From positions 434,001 to 498,000 of the forward strand of contig JADJPV010000001.1 in NCBI GenBank assembly GCA_016713085.1: a stretch of 64,000 bases of DNA, read 5' to 3'. This DNA comes from Chitinophagaceae bacterium (lineage in GTDB: Bacteria > Bacteroidota > Bacteroidia > Chitinophagales > Chitinophagaceae). Shown piece after piece: positions 29,341 to 37,979 of this stretch. The notes beneath the pieces are model-generated. The model was not told the DNA's origin and searched no databases. It was given only the letters and a program-made list of their open reading frames with translations. The number at the start of each line of letters is the position of its first letter. Position 1 is the stretch's first letter. The translations under genes were made by a program, and so were the position numbers.

Positions 29341-30681
29341 TTAAATAGCTGATGAAGATACTGTCTGGCGCCCCTGTATCTTACCGCCCTTCATCAAACC
29401 ATCATACTGCCTCATGAGCAAATGTGTTTCTATTTGTTGCAGGGTATCTAAAATTACACCTACCATGATCAGCAGTGAAGTGCCACCAAAGAAAGTAGAG
29501 AAACCACTGGTTACACCTAAGTTCTTTGCAATACCCGGCATTATACCAACAATAGCAAGGAAGATAGCCCCCGGTAATGTGATACGATCCATGATCTGTC
29601 CAATATAATCTGCAGTAGGCTGTCCTGGTTTTACACCCGGAACAAAACCATTATTCTGTTTTAAGTTGTCAGCAATTTGTTTTGGATTAAAGATCAAAGC
29701 TGTGTAAAGGAATGTAAATCCAATTACAAGAATTGAATAGATAACCATGTACCAGACATTTCCATGATCACTCAATGTAGCTGCTACACCTTTTGTTGCA
29801 TTAAACCCTGTAAGTAAAGTTGGCAGGAACATAATTGCCTGGGCAAAGATGATCGGCATTACACCTGAACTGTTCACTTTAATTGGAAGGAACTGGCGTG
29901 CACCACCAAACTGACGGTTACCCACAATTTGCTTGGCATAGTTGATAGCGATCTTTCTTACACCCTGTACAAGAATAATCAATCCCATAATAATGGCAAC
30001 CAGTACTGCAATTTCAATCATGAACTTCAGCAAACCACCACCTGCTGTATTTGATTTTGCATCAAACTCAGCTGCAATAGATGCAGGGAAACGTGCAAGA
30101 ATACCAATCATGATGATGAGTGAAGTACCATTACCTAACCCTTTATCGGTAATACGTTCGCCCAACCACATTACAAACAATGTACCTGCAGTTAAAACAA
30201 TTGTAGTAGATAACCAGAAAAAAGGAGTAAATGAAGTTAAGATAGCACCGCCTGCAATTTCAGGACTCTTCAGGTAAGTTACATAAGCACTTGCCTGGAA
30301 GATGGTAACAATTACTGTGAGGTATCTTGTCCACTGATTGATCTTCTTACGTCCGCTTTCACCTTCTTTCTGCATCTTCTGCAACTGAGGCACCATAATG
30401 CTCATCAACTGCATAAAGATTGACGCAGAGATATAAGGCATGATACCTAATGCAAAAATGGAAGCGCTTGAAAAGGCACCACCTGCAAATGAATCAAAAA
30501 TTCCTAATATACCTTCTTTCGCTTTTGAGTTAAGCTGTTCTAATCCATTAGGATCAACACCCGGCAAAACAATATGTGAACCCACACGGTATACCAGCAG
30601 CAATAAAAGAGTGTAAACAATCTTTGATTTTAACTCTTCAATGCTCCAGATATTCTTTAGGGTTTGTATGAGTTTTTTCAC
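29341..30681 (-). CDS. secY: Preprotein translocase subunit SecY
   Basis: SecY forms the protein-conducting channel in the inner membrane. The 446-aa protein shows ten hydrophobic segments, the plug-region GGAFSSASIFALGIMPYISA, the MQLMSIMVPQLQKMQKEGE segment and cytoplasmic loop motifs with NRQFGGARQFLPIKVNSSGVMPIIFA. It follows rplO as in the usual spc operon, but a terminator hairpin intervenes (30711-30738). Intact. Confidence 0.96.
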   Translation of the reverse strand: MKKLIQTLKNIWSIEELKSKIVYTLLLLLVYRVGSHIVLPGVDPNGLEQLNSKAKEGILGIFDSFAGGAFSSASIFALGIMPYISASIFMQLMSIMVPQLQKMQKEGESGRKKINQWTRYLTVIVTIFQASAYVTYLKSPEIAGGAILTSFTPFFWLSTTIVLTAGTLFVMWLGERITDKGLGNGTSLIIMIGILARFPASIAAEFDAKSNTAGGGLLKFMIEIAVLVAIIMGLIILVQGVRKIAINYAKQIVGNRQFGGARQFLPIKVNSSGVMPIIFAQAIMFLPTLLTGFNATKGVAATLSDHGNVWYMVIYSILVIGFTFLYTALIFNPKQIADNLKQNNGFVPGVKPGQPTADYIGQIMDRITLPGAIFLAIVGIMPGIAKNLGVTSGFSTFFGGTSLLIMVGVILDTLQQIETHLLMRQYDGLMKGGKIQGRQTVSSSAI

Positions 30682-30710
30682 TTGGAAATTTCTTTTTTAA
30701 ATAATTGCTG

Positions 30711-30738
30711 AAAAGAAAAAGACGCATTTTCATGCGTC
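30711..30738 (-). terminator. Terminator-like hairpin between rplO and secY
   Basis: On the minus strand, the 7-bp arms GACGCAT / ATGCGTC with a 4-nt loop are followed by TTTTTCTTTT. It lies 20 bp after the rplO stop and 30 bp before the secY ATG. In an otherwise continuous ribosomal operon it could act as a partial terminator that lowers secY output. Confidence 0.7.
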
Positions 30739-30757
30739 GGACAAATATCGGTAAAAA

Positions 30758-31207
30758 TTACTTCACTATTTCAACGCTTCCACCGGCTGCTTCAATCGCA
30801 GCTTTTGCTTTTTCACTCAATGCGTTTACCTTGAAAATAATCTTTGTTTTGATTTCACCGTTTCCAAGAATTTTAATTCTGTCGGTACGGCTGATCAAAC
30901 CATTGATGTAAAGGTTTTCAAGAGAAAACTCAGTCAAACCGTATTTTTCAGTGATTACTTCAACCTGTCCTAAATTGAATACACGGTATTCAACACGATC
31001 AGGATTCTTGAAGCCACGTTTTGGAACACGACGCTGAATTGGCATCTGTCCACCTTCGTGAGCCATTTTACTTTTATAACCCGCACGGCTCTGGCCGCCC
31101 TTGTTACCTTTTGTTGATGTACCACCCTTACCGGATGCTTCACCACGACCAATACGTTTTTCTTTGTGAGTTGAACCTTCAGCAGGTTGTAAATTGTGCA
31201 GTTTCAT
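30758..31207 (-). CDS. rplO: 50S ribosomal protein L15
   Basis: A 149-aa late-assembly protein of the large subunit. The Gly/Lys-rich N-terminal extension (KRIGRGEASGKGGTSTKGNKG) and the globular C-terminal part (LGNGEIKTKIIFKVNALSEKAKAAIEAAGG) are typical. It follows rpmD in standard spc order. Intact. Confidence 0.96.
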   Translation of the reverse strand: MKLHNLQPAEGSTHKEKRIGRGEASGKGGTSTKGNKGGQSRAGYKSKMAHEGGQMPIQRRVPKRGFKNPDRVEYRVFNLGQVEVITEKYGLTEFSLENLYINGLISRTDRIKILGNGEIKTKIIFKVNALSEKAKAAIEAAGGSVEIVK

Positions 31208-31268
31208 TTGCTTTTATTTTGTACTTACGCTCCGAAAGCATTCGGAGCTCGCTTTTTTACGAAATTAA

Positions 31269-31451
31269 TTATGCTAATTCTTCAATCTTAAGTAAGTGAT
31301 TCACTTTGTGAATCATACCCAGGATCTGAGGAGTTCCAACTACCTCGTTGGTAGAATTGGTCTTGTTCAAACCAAGTGCTTTCAGCGTTTGCTTCTGGCG
31401 CTCAGGTCTGTCAATCGGGCTTTTTACTAAAGTGATTTTTATCTTTTTCAT
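31269..31451 (-). CDS. rpmD: 50S ribosomal protein L30
   Basis: A 60-aa protein of the single-domain bacterial L30 type: KIKITLVKSPIDRPERQKQTL, then ALGLNKTNSTNEV and a final helix. Position between rpsE and rplO confirms it. The spacer upstream (31452-31522) is made of slipped TAAGT-like repeats mirrored by ACTTA-like ones. Confidence 0.95.
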   Translation of the reverse strand: MKKIKITLVKSPIDRPERQKQTLKALGLNKTNSTNEVVGTPQILGMIHKVNHLLKIEELA

Positions 31452-31522
31452 TGCATTAAGTTGTAAGTGGTAAGTGTTAAGTCGTAAGTTCTAAAACTTA
31501 AAACCTATAACTTATTACTTTT

Positions 31523-32041
31523 TTATCCGTTAAATATTTTCTTTAATGACAGATTACGTGTTCTTGAAACATTCAGTGGCTCACGTAACATCGCTAATGC
31601 TTTGAAGGTAGCTTTTACCACGTTGTGTGGATTAGCTGAACCCAAAGATTTTGCTAATACGTCAGTAACACCTGCACTTTCCAGTACAGCACGCATACTG
31701 CCTCCGGCGATTACACCAGTACCATGAGCAGCTGGTTTGATAAACACTTTAGAAGCACCTTCTTTTGCCAGCTGATCGTGAGGAATAGTTCCTTTCATTA
31801 CAGGAACTTTGATGAGATTTTTCTTCGCATCTTCAATTCCTTTTGTAATAGCCATCTGAACTTCTTTGGCTTTACCAAGACCATGACCTACCACACCATT
31901 CTCATTTCCTACCACCACGAGGGCAGAGAAACTGAAGGCACGACCACCTTTGGTAGTTTTAACAACACGGTTGATAGAAACTACTTTTTCTTTCAGTTCC
32001 AGATCACCTGCCTTTACTTTGTTTGTAATTACTTTCGACAT
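31523..32041 (-). CDS. rpsE: 30S ribosomal protein S5
   Basis: A 172-aa protein of the decoding and mRNA-entry region. The N-terminal double-stranded RNA-binding-like domain (KEKVVSINRVVKTTKGGRAF) and the core GNENGVVGHGLGKAKEVQMAI are recognisable, as is the TGVIAGGSMRAVLESAGV segment. Intact and in its usual place between rplR and rpmD. Confidence 0.96.
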   Translation of the reverse strand: MSKVITNKVKAGDLELKEKVVSINRVVKTTKGGRAFSFSALVVVGNENGVVGHGLGKAKEVQMAITKGIEDAKKNLIKVPVMKGTIPHDQLAKEGASKVFIKPAAHGTGVIAGGSMRAVLESAGVTDVLAKSLGSANPHNVVKATFKALAMLREPLNVSRTRNLSLKKIFNG

Positions 32042-32069
32042 TTATATTGTATTAAATGTTTACGATTGA

Positions 32070-32429
32070 TTAGAATTTTAATCCGCCTTCACGGGCTCCT
32101 TCAGCAACTGCTTTAACACGGCCGTGGTATAAGAAACCACCGCGGTCAAATACAACTGTTAACAGACCCAGCTCAGAAGCTTTGCGTGCAATTGCTGCAC
32201 CAACTAATTTGCTTGACTCAAGCTTCGTTACTTTCTGTGCTTTGATGTCTTTATCTCTTGAAGATGCTGCTGCAATTGTTTGACCAGTTACATCATCAAT
32301 CAACTGAACATAAATATCAGAGTTACTGCGAAACACACTTAAGCGTGGTTTTTCAGCTACACCGGCAACTTTCTTGCGTACGGCGAAACGGATCTTTTGT
32401 CTCCTGATTGTTTTACTACCTGTCTTCAT
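32070..32429 (-). CDS. rplR: 50S ribosomal protein L18
   Basis: A 119-aa 5S rRNA-binding protein. Family features are the basic N-terminus (RRQKIRFAVRKKV), KPRLSVFRSNSDIYVQLIDD and the C-terminal VVFDRGGFLYHGRVKAVAEG. Sits between rplF and rpsE; intact. Confidence 0.96.
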   Translation of the reverse strand: MKTGSKTIRRQKIRFAVRKKVAGVAEKPRLSVFRSNSDIYVQLIDDVTGQTIAAASSRDKDIKAQKVTKLESSKLVGAAIARKASELGLLTVVFDRGGFLYHGRVKAVAEGAREGGLKF

Positions 32430-32476
32430 TTCTGTTTATTTATATTTCCTGATGCTGCCAGGAAATTATTTACATT

Positions 32477-33030
32477 TTATTTACCTGCTGCTTTACCTGC
32501 TTTACGACGAACTACTTCACCGAAGTATTTCACACCCTTTCCTTTGTATGGTTCAGGTTTGCGTAAGCTGCGGATCTTTGCAGCAACAGCACCGATAAGC
32601 TGTTTGTCAATACCATCCAGTGTAATCATTGGGTTCTGACCTTTTTCCTGTGCAGTAGCAACTTTGAGTTCGCTCGGAACTTCAAAAATGATATTGTGAG
32701 AAAAACCTAATGCGAGGTCAAGAACATTACCCTGGTTAGCAGCTTTATAACCCACACCCACCAGTTCAAGCTTCCTCTGAAAACCTTCTGTAACACCTTT
32801 CACCATGTTTGAAACCAGTGAGCGGTACAAACCATGCATTGCACGGTGACGGCCCTGATCTGTTGGACGGTTAAATGTTACATGATCACCAACCACTTCA
32901 ACAGTGATATCACGATCAATATGTTCTGTCAATACACCTTTGGGCCTTTTACTGTAACCACATTATCGCTTCCCACTGTAATGGTCACTCCTTGTGGAAT
33001 TATAACGGGCTGTTTACCTATACGGGACAT
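32477..33030 (-). CDS. rplF: 50S ribosomal protein L6, frameshifted
   Basis: L6 binds the large-subunit rRNA near the factor-binding centre. The gene starts at ATG 33028-33030 (MSRIGKQPVIIPQGVTITVG) but the first frame ends early. At 32937-32938 (plus-strand CC) one base is missing. Restoring it gives VKGPKGVLTEHIDRD and joins the start to the long C-terminal frame (DQGRHRAMHGLYRSLVSNM ... EPYKGKGVKYFGEVVRRKAGK). L6 is essential or nearly so, which makes a real frameshift improbable. The repaired protein is about 184 aa. Confidence 0.93.
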
Positions 33031-33120
33031 AAAATCTGTTTTAAACTATTTATTATTTGCGTTGTTGACCGGTCAGCTTCGTATAGTTTCAGCTTAATGT
33101 ATCAGCAACAATTTCTTTTC

Positions 33121-33519
33121 TTAGTAGATGTAGCACAAAACTTCACCACCAACATTTCCTGCTTTCGCCTGCTTATCAGTCATTACACCTTTTGATGTAC
33201 TGATGATGGCAATACCTAAACCATTCTTTACACGACGGAAATCTTCCGGTTTTGAATACTGACGTAAACCCGGACGGCTGATTCTTTCCAATGCCTGGAT
33301 AGCAGGAACACGTGTTTGAGGATCGTACTTGAGGGCTATTTTAATAACACCCTGTTTGTTATCATCTTCAAACTTGTACTTTAAGATATAACCCTGTTCG
33401 TATAAAATTTCAGTAATACGCTTCTTAAGATTAGATGCAGGAATTTCAACAATTCTGTGCCCTGCCATCTGTGCATTTCTTACACGTGTGAGAAAATCTG
33501 CAATAGGATCTGTAACCAT
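33121..33519 (-). CDS. rpsH: 30S ribosomal protein S8
   Basis: A 132-aa primary 16S rRNA binder and, in many bacteria, the translational repressor of the spc operon. Motifs: DPIADFLTRVRNAQMAGH at the N-terminus and ISTSKGVMTDKQAKAGNVGGE at the C-terminus. Order rpsN-rpsH-rplF is standard. Intact. Confidence 0.96.
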   Translation of the reverse strand: MVTDPIADFLTRVRNAQMAGHRIVEIPASNLKKRITEILYEQGYILKYKFEDDNKQGVIKIALKYDPQTRVPAIQALERISRPGLRQYSKPEDFRRVKNGLGIAIISTSKGVMTDKQAKAGNVGGEVLCYIY

Positions 33520-33609
33520 TTTATTCTTTAATTGAATGATTTAAAATTTGTTTTCTAATATGTGCATCATATTCAATACCTGCACATCATCCCACCCGGG
33601 ATTGGCTTC

Positions 33610-33879
33610 TTACCAGCTTGCTTTTTTAACACCTGGTATCTGCCCGTTCAATGCCATATCACGGAACATGATACGGGAGAGACCGAAATAACGGATATAT
33701 CCTCTCGGACGACCTGTTAACTGGCAACGGTTTTTCAAACGTACCGGAGATGCATTCTTTGGCAATTCATCCAAACCTGCATAATCGCCGGCAGCTTTCA
33801 GGGCAGCACGCTTTGCAGCATACTGAGCCACCATTTTCTCTCTTTTGTTTTGACGGGCTGTTATTGATTTCTTAGCCAT
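33610..33879 (-). CDS. rpsN: 30S ribosomal protein S14, zinc-free form
   Basis: An 89-aa S14 with the signature RLKNRCQLTGRPRGYIRYFG followed by SRIMFRDMALNGQIPGV. It contains only one Cys and lacks the CxxC pairs of the short zinc-binding paralogue, so this is the C-minus type. It lies 9 bp downstream of rplE. Confidence 0.95.
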   Translation of the reverse strand: MAKKSITARQNKREKMVAQYAAKRAALKAAGDYAGLDELPKNASPVRLKNRCQLTGRPRGYIRYFGLSRIMFRDMALNGQIPGVKKASW

Positions 33880-33888
33880 AATTTATAA

Positions 33889-34458
33889 TTAATCTTTTTT
33901 AGCATTTTTGAAAGGCATTCCCATTTCTTTCAGCAGTTCGTATGCTTCTTCGTTGGTAGATGCGCTTGTTACAAAAGTGATATCAAGACCGGTAATTTTA
34001 TTCACCTTGTCAATATCAATTTCAGGGAAAATGATTTGCTCGGTAACGCCCATAGTATAGTTACCACGGCCATCAAACGATTTATCATTTACACCTTTAA
34101 AGTCACGTACTCGTGGAAGTGATGCAGAAATTAATCTGTCGAGGAATTCATACATATTTACACCACGTAATGTAACACGGGCGCCAATAGGCATTCCTTT
34201 ACGCAACTTAAAGTTGGAGATATCTTTCTTTGAAGATGTTGCAACTGCTTTTTGTCCGCTGATGGTTGTCAGCTCTTCAATAGCAATATCAACCAATTTC
34301 TTGTCGTTCACCGCTCCGTTAACGCCACGGTTTAAGCAGATTTTTTCCAGCTTTGGAACCTGCATGATGCTTTTGTAACCAAAACGTTTCATTAAAGCAG
34401 GTACAACTTCTGATTTGTACTTGTTTACTAAACGGGGTTCGTATTTTGTTGTGCTCAT
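33889..34458 (-). CDS. rplE: 50S ribosomal protein L5
   Basis: A 189-aa 5S rRNA-binding protein that also contacts the P-site tRNA. Motifs: RFGYKSIMQVPKLEKICLNRGV, the GMPIGARVTLRG segment and the GVTEQIIFPEIDIDKV C-terminal part. It is in standard position between rplX and rpsN. Intact. Confidence 0.96.
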   Translation of the reverse strand: MSTTKYEPRLVNKYKSEVVPALMKRFGYKSIMQVPKLEKICLNRGVNGAVNDKKLVDIAIEELTTISGQKAVATSSKKDISNFKLRKGMPIGARVTLRGVNMYEFLDRLISASLPRVRDFKGVNDKSFDGRGNYTMGVTEQIIFPEIDIDKVNKITGLDITFVTSASTNEEAYELLKEMGMPFKNAKKD

Positions 34459-34486
34459 GATCTTCTTGTTTTAACCTTAGTTCAAA

Positions 34487-34819
34487 TTATTTAACAGGTT
34501 GTCCTGATTTTTTTGAAACCCTTACCAGCTTTCCGCTTTCACGGCTGCGCTTTACTTTAGTGGCCTGCTTACCATCCCACAACATCACATTTGAAATGTG
34601 GATGGGTGCTTCTTTTTTTACAATACCACCTTTTGTATTCTGAGCCGACGGCTTAGTGTGCTTGGTTACAATGTTTACACCTTCAACCAGTACACGTGCT
34701 TCATCCGGAAATACTTCCAGGATGGTGCGTGGCTTTTTTACATCTTTATCATCACCGGCAATTACAACTACTGAATCGCCTTTCTTGATGCTAAACTTGG
34801 GTTTAAATCTCTTACTCAT
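34487..34819 (-). CDS. rplX: 50S ribosomal protein L24
   Basis: A 110-aa assembly-initiator protein of the large subunit with the KOW motif region (KKGDSVVVIAGDDKDVKKPR) and the downstream GVNIVTKHTKPSAQNTKGGI. It lies between rplN and rplE. Intact. Confidence 0.95.
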   Translation of the reverse strand: MSKRFKPKFSIKKGDSVVVIAGDDKDVKKPRTILEVFPDEARVLVEGVNIVTKHTKPSAQNTKGGIVKKEAPIHISNVMLWDGKQATKVKRSRESGKLVRVSKKSGQPVK

Positions 34820-34906
34820 TTTTTTCGCTTTATGCTTAGTGCTGAACGTTCAGCTAAACTTTATTGTCTTATGCTGCAGGCAATACACCCTCAGCGTTTG
34901 GCTTTC

Positions 34907-35275
34907 TTACAATACTTCAGGAGCCAGTGAAATAATTTTCATGTATCCTTTATCACGCAATTCTCTTGCTACCGGCCCGAAGATACGTGTACCACGGGGC
35001 TCATCAGAAGCATTCAGAATTACAACTGCATTATCATCAAAGCGGATGTAAGAACCATCCCTGCGGCGTAATTTGTTTTTGGTACGTACAATAACAGCTT
35101 TTGCTACTGTACCTTTTTTGATACCACCACACGGTAATGCATCCTTTACCGTTACTACAATCTTATCGCCAATCTTTGCATAATCCTGGCCGCTGTTTCC
35201 CAATACTTTGATACAAAGAACTTCTTTTGCACCACTGTTATCGGCTACGTTTAATCTGCTTTCTTGCTGAATCAT
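34907..35275 (-). CDS. rplN: 50S ribosomal protein L14
   Basis: A 122-aa protein of the subunit interface. The conserved opening MIQQESRLNVADNSGAKEV and the later RRDGSYIRFDDNAVVILN and PRGTRIFGPVARELR are all present. Intact. It is followed by an 87-bp spacer before rplX. Confidence 0.96.
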   Translation of the reverse strand: MIQQESRLNVADNSGAKEVLCIKVLGNSGQDYAKIGDKIVVTVKDALPCGGIKKGTVAKAVIVRTKNKLRRRDGSYIRFDDNAVVILNASDEPRGTRIFGPVARELRDKGYMKIISLAPEVL

Positions 35276-35377
35276 TTCTTTAAACTTTAAACTCTTGGTT
35301 GTAAAAACTTTGAGTATTTAAAAATTTTATTCTGTTGCAGAGGCTTTGGTATTAACACCGGAAGCATGCAGCATATT

Positions 35378-35635
35378 TTATTTTGCTTTCTCAACAACTT
35401 CCACCAGTCTCCAGCGCTTTGTTTTGCTCAGGGGACGGCTTTCCATGATTTTTACAGTATCGCCGATACCGCACTCATTCTTTTCATCATGAGCATGGAA
35501 CTTAGTCGTTTTCTTAACGAACTTACCGTAGATGGGGTGTTTCACTTTACGTTCAACCGCTACTGTAATGGTTTTATCCATTTTGCTGCTGGTTACAACA
35601 CCTGTCTTCGTTTTGCGCAAATTTCTTTCTAACAT
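35378..35635 (-). CDS. rpsQ: 30S ribosomal protein S17
   Basis: An early-assembly 16S rRNA binder. I use ATG 35635 (MLERNLRKTKTGVVTS), giving about 85 aa, the family's usual length; the in-frame codons further upstream only add a Lys/Arg-rich run. Motifs: SSKMDKTITVAVERKVKHP and GDTVKIMESRPLSKTKRWR. It sits between rpmC and rplN. Confidence 0.95.
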   Translation of the reverse strand: MLERNLRKTKTGVVTSSKMDKTITVAVERKVKHPIYGKFVKKTTKFHAHDEKNECGIGDTVKIMESRPLSKTKRWRLVEVVEKAK

Positions 35636-35689
35636 TTTTCGCTTTTTTTCTTTTCGTGGAACCAATGGCGCCACTGTTTATTCAATGGA

Positions 35690-35902
35690 TTATTTACCCA
35701 ATTGTTTCGTTCTTAATTCTGTTTTTAAACGGGCAATATCACGGCGAAGGCCACGGATGCTCACGGGATTCTCCAGGGGAGAAATAGCGTGTGCAAACTC
35801 CAGCTTTTTTAAACGCATTTCATCTTCTTTAATGCGTGCTGCGAGATCTGTAACATTCAGCTCTTTTATGCTCTTTAAATAATCAGTTGTCTTTGTTGCC
35901 AT
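35690..35902 (-). CDS. rpmC: 50S ribosomal protein L29
   Basis: A 70-aa two-helix protein at the exit of the peptide tunnel. Core motif KLEFAHAISPLENPVSIRGL followed by RRDIARLKTELRTKQ. It follows rplP in standard order. Confidence 0.95.
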   Translation of the reverse strand: MATKTTDYLKSIKELNVTDLAARIKEDEMRLKKLEFAHAISPLENPVSIRGLRRDIARLKTELRTKQLGK

Positions 35903-35932
35903 GTTAATCAGTTTAATCAGTTCAGCTTATAA

Positions 35933-36352
35933 TTACGCCATTAAATCTCTGCGTACAATGAATTTTGTTTTGATGGGAAGCTTCTGTGCTGCTAATGCCA
36001 TTGCTTCTTTTGCTACTGCTTCAGTTACACCATCAGCTTCAAACAAAATACGTCCCGGCTCAATAACAGCAGCCCATCCTTCAGGGTTACCTTTACCTTT
36101 ACCCATACGTACTTCAGCAGGTTTACGGGTAATGATCTTATCAGGAAACACACGAATCCACACATTACCTTCACGCTTCATAGCACGTGTCATTGCCTGG
36201 CGGGCACTTTCAATCTGGCGGTTTGTTAACCAGATAGGTTCTAATGCTTTTAATGCATATGACCCAAATGAAATGCTGTCTCCACGCTTGGCCACTGCAC
36301 GAATACGACCTTTTTGCTGTTTTCTGTGTTTTGTTCTTTTCGGCTGTAACAT
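35933..36352 (-). CDS. rplP: 50S ribosomal protein L16
   Basis: A 139-aa protein at the A-site side of the large subunit. Typical features are MLQPKRTKHRKQQKGR, the GSYALKALEPIWLTNRQIES segment and the C-terminal LAAQKLPIKTKFIVRR. Intact. The spacer to rpsC (36353-36437) is again built from short slipped repeats (CGTACTTCTTACTTCGTA-like). Confidence 0.96.
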   Translation of the reverse strand: MLQPKRTKHRKQQKGRIRAVAKRGDSISFGSYALKALEPIWLTNRQIESARQAMTRAMKREGNVWIRVFPDKIITRKPAEVRMGKGKGNPEGWAAVIEPGRILFEADGVTEAVAKEAMALAAQKLPIKTKFIVRRDLMA

Positions 36353-36437
36353 TGCTAAAAATATTTCTTGTTACTGTTTGTTATGTTGTTCGTACTTCTT
36401 ACTTCGTATCTCGTACTTGTATGAATACTTGTCTTAA

Positions 36438-37229
36438 TTATCCTTTTCTGCTGTCTCTGCGTTGTCCACCACCTCCGCCACCACGACGGTCATCTCTTCT
36501 TTCACCACCTCTGTGACCACCACCATGTTCTTCACGACGGTCTTTTCTGTCACTCACTTCACTCTTACCACCAATGAAATTCGGGTTCAGATCACGCTTG
36601 GTTAATACTTCACCTTTACAGATCCATACTTTGATACCGATTTTACCATACACTGTTAAAGCAAACAGGTTAGCATAATCAATATCCATACGGAATGTAT
36701 GTAATGGAGTACGGCCCTGCTTAATTTCTTCGGTACGTGCAATTTCAGCACCGGCTAAACGGCCACTTACTTTCACTTTAATACCTTCCGCACCCATACG
36801 CATTGCAGATGCAATTGCCATCTTCACAGCACGCTTATAGTTGATACGGTTTTCAATCTGGCGTGCGATTGTATCAGCAACAATTGTTGCGTCAACTTCC
36901 GGACGACGGATTTCCAAAATATTTATCTGTACATCTTCTTTACCTGTAAGCTTCTTTAATTCTTCTTTGATACGATCAACCTCTCCACCACCTTTACCAA
37001 TGATAATACCTGGTTTTGAAGTGTGAATGGTTACAATCAATTTGTTGAGTGTACGCTCAATCACAATCTTAGAGATACCACCTTTATTGATACGTGCATT
37101 CAGATAAGTTCTGATCTTGTTGTCCTCAATCAGTTTGCCGGCGTAGTCTTTTTTACTACCATACCAGTTGCTATCCCATCCGCGGATGATCCCTAACCTG
37201 TTACCAATTGGATTTGCTTTCTGACCCAT
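36438..37229 (-). CDS. rpsC: 30S ribosomal protein S3 with Gly/Arg-rich tail
   Basis: A 263-aa protein of the mRNA entry tunnel. It carries the KH domain (PGIIIGKGGGEVDRIKEEL) and the S3 C-terminal domain (GRLAGAEIARTEEIKQGRTPLH). Beyond about residue 225 there is a low-complexity tail of Arg, Asp, Gly and His (GGGHRGGERRDDRRGGGG), longer than in E. coli (233 aa). Such tails recur in Bacteroidota S3. Intact. Confidence 0.96.
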   Translation of the reverse strand: MGQKANPIGNRLGIIRGWDSNWYGSKKDYAGKLIEDNKIRTYLNARINKGGISKIVIERTLNKLIVTIHTSKPGIIIGKGGGEVDRIKEELKKLTGKEDVQINILEIRRPEVDATIVADTIARQIENRINYKRAVKMAIASAMRMGAEGIKVKVSGRLAGAEIARTEEIKQGRTPLHTFRMDIDYANLFALTVYGKIGIKVWICKGEVLTKRDLNPNFIGGKSEVSDRKDRREEHGGGHRGGERRDDRRGGGGGGQRRDSRKG

Positions 37230-37237
37230 AGAATGGT

Positions 37238-37597
37238 TTAATTAGTTTTATCAATAATTTTTTTATCTACTATAATGGTTACATGGTTGCTGCGCTTTCT
37301 TACTCTGTAAGCACGCCCCTGTGGTGCAGGACGTAAACGCTTTACCATGCGTGCACCATCAACAAAAATTGTTTTCACAATCAGTGATGAGTCAGCTGCA
37401 CTTTGTCCACTGTTCTTTTGCTCCCAGTTATTGATGGCACTTTTTAATAATTTGCCCAGGGGAGTGGCAGAATGCTGTGGGTGAAACTCCAGTAATGCCA
37501 GAGCCTTTTCTACATCCAATCCACGAATTACATCAGCCAGCAAACGCATTCTGCGTGGCGATGTGGGATAATTTCTGAGTTTTGCTACTGCTTCCAT
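37238..37597 (-). CDS. rplV: 50S ribosomal protein L22
   Basis: A 119-aa protein lining the peptide exit tunnel. Motifs: SPRRMRLLADVIRGLDVEKAL, KLLKSAINNWEQ and the C-terminal RLRPAPQGRAYRVRKRSNH beta-hairpin region. It starts at ATG 37597 and ends 8 bp before rpsC. Confidence 0.96.
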   Translation of the reverse strand: MEAVAKLRNYPTSPRRMRLLADVIRGLDVEKALALLEFHPQHSATPLGKLLKSAINNWEQKNSGQSAADSSLIVKTIFVDGARMVKRLRPAPQGRAYRVRKRSNHVTIIVDKKIIDKTN

Positions 37598-37669
37598 TTG
37601 TTTTATCTTTTCATATTAACGCTGTACGCTTAAAGTTGCAACACCTTAAACTTCGAACGCTAACCGTTA

Positions 37670-37942
37670 TTATGCAATCTTCTTGCTTGAGTGTCCTTTA
37701 AAGTTTCTTGTTGGTGCAAATTCACCTAATTTATGGCCTACCATAAATTCTGTTACATAAACAGGGATGAATTTGTTTCCGTTATGCACTGCGAACGTGT
37801 GGCCAACAAAATCAGGAGTAATTGTAGAACGGCGACTCCATGTTTTAATGACACCTTTTTTTGATTTGCCTTCGTTGATCGCTAACACCTTTGTTTCGAG
37901 GTGAGATGCTACATAAGGACCTTTTTTAATCGAACGAGCCAT
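37670..37942 (-). CDS. rpsS: 30S ribosomal protein S19
   Basis: A 90-aa head-region protein of the small subunit. I use ATG 37942 (MARSIKKGPYVASHLETKVL), the universally conserved start; the longer in-frame reading overlaps rplB. The C-terminal VTEFMVGHKLGEFAPTRNFKGH is typical. Confidence 0.95.
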   Translation of the reverse strand: MARSIKKGPYVASHLETKVLAINEGKSKKGVIKTWSRRSTITPDFVGHTFAVHNGNKFIPVYVTEFMVGHKLGEFAPTRNFKGHSSKKIA

Positions 37943-37979
37943 GTTATTATTTAATAAATTTTCTCGATTTCTGATTTTA

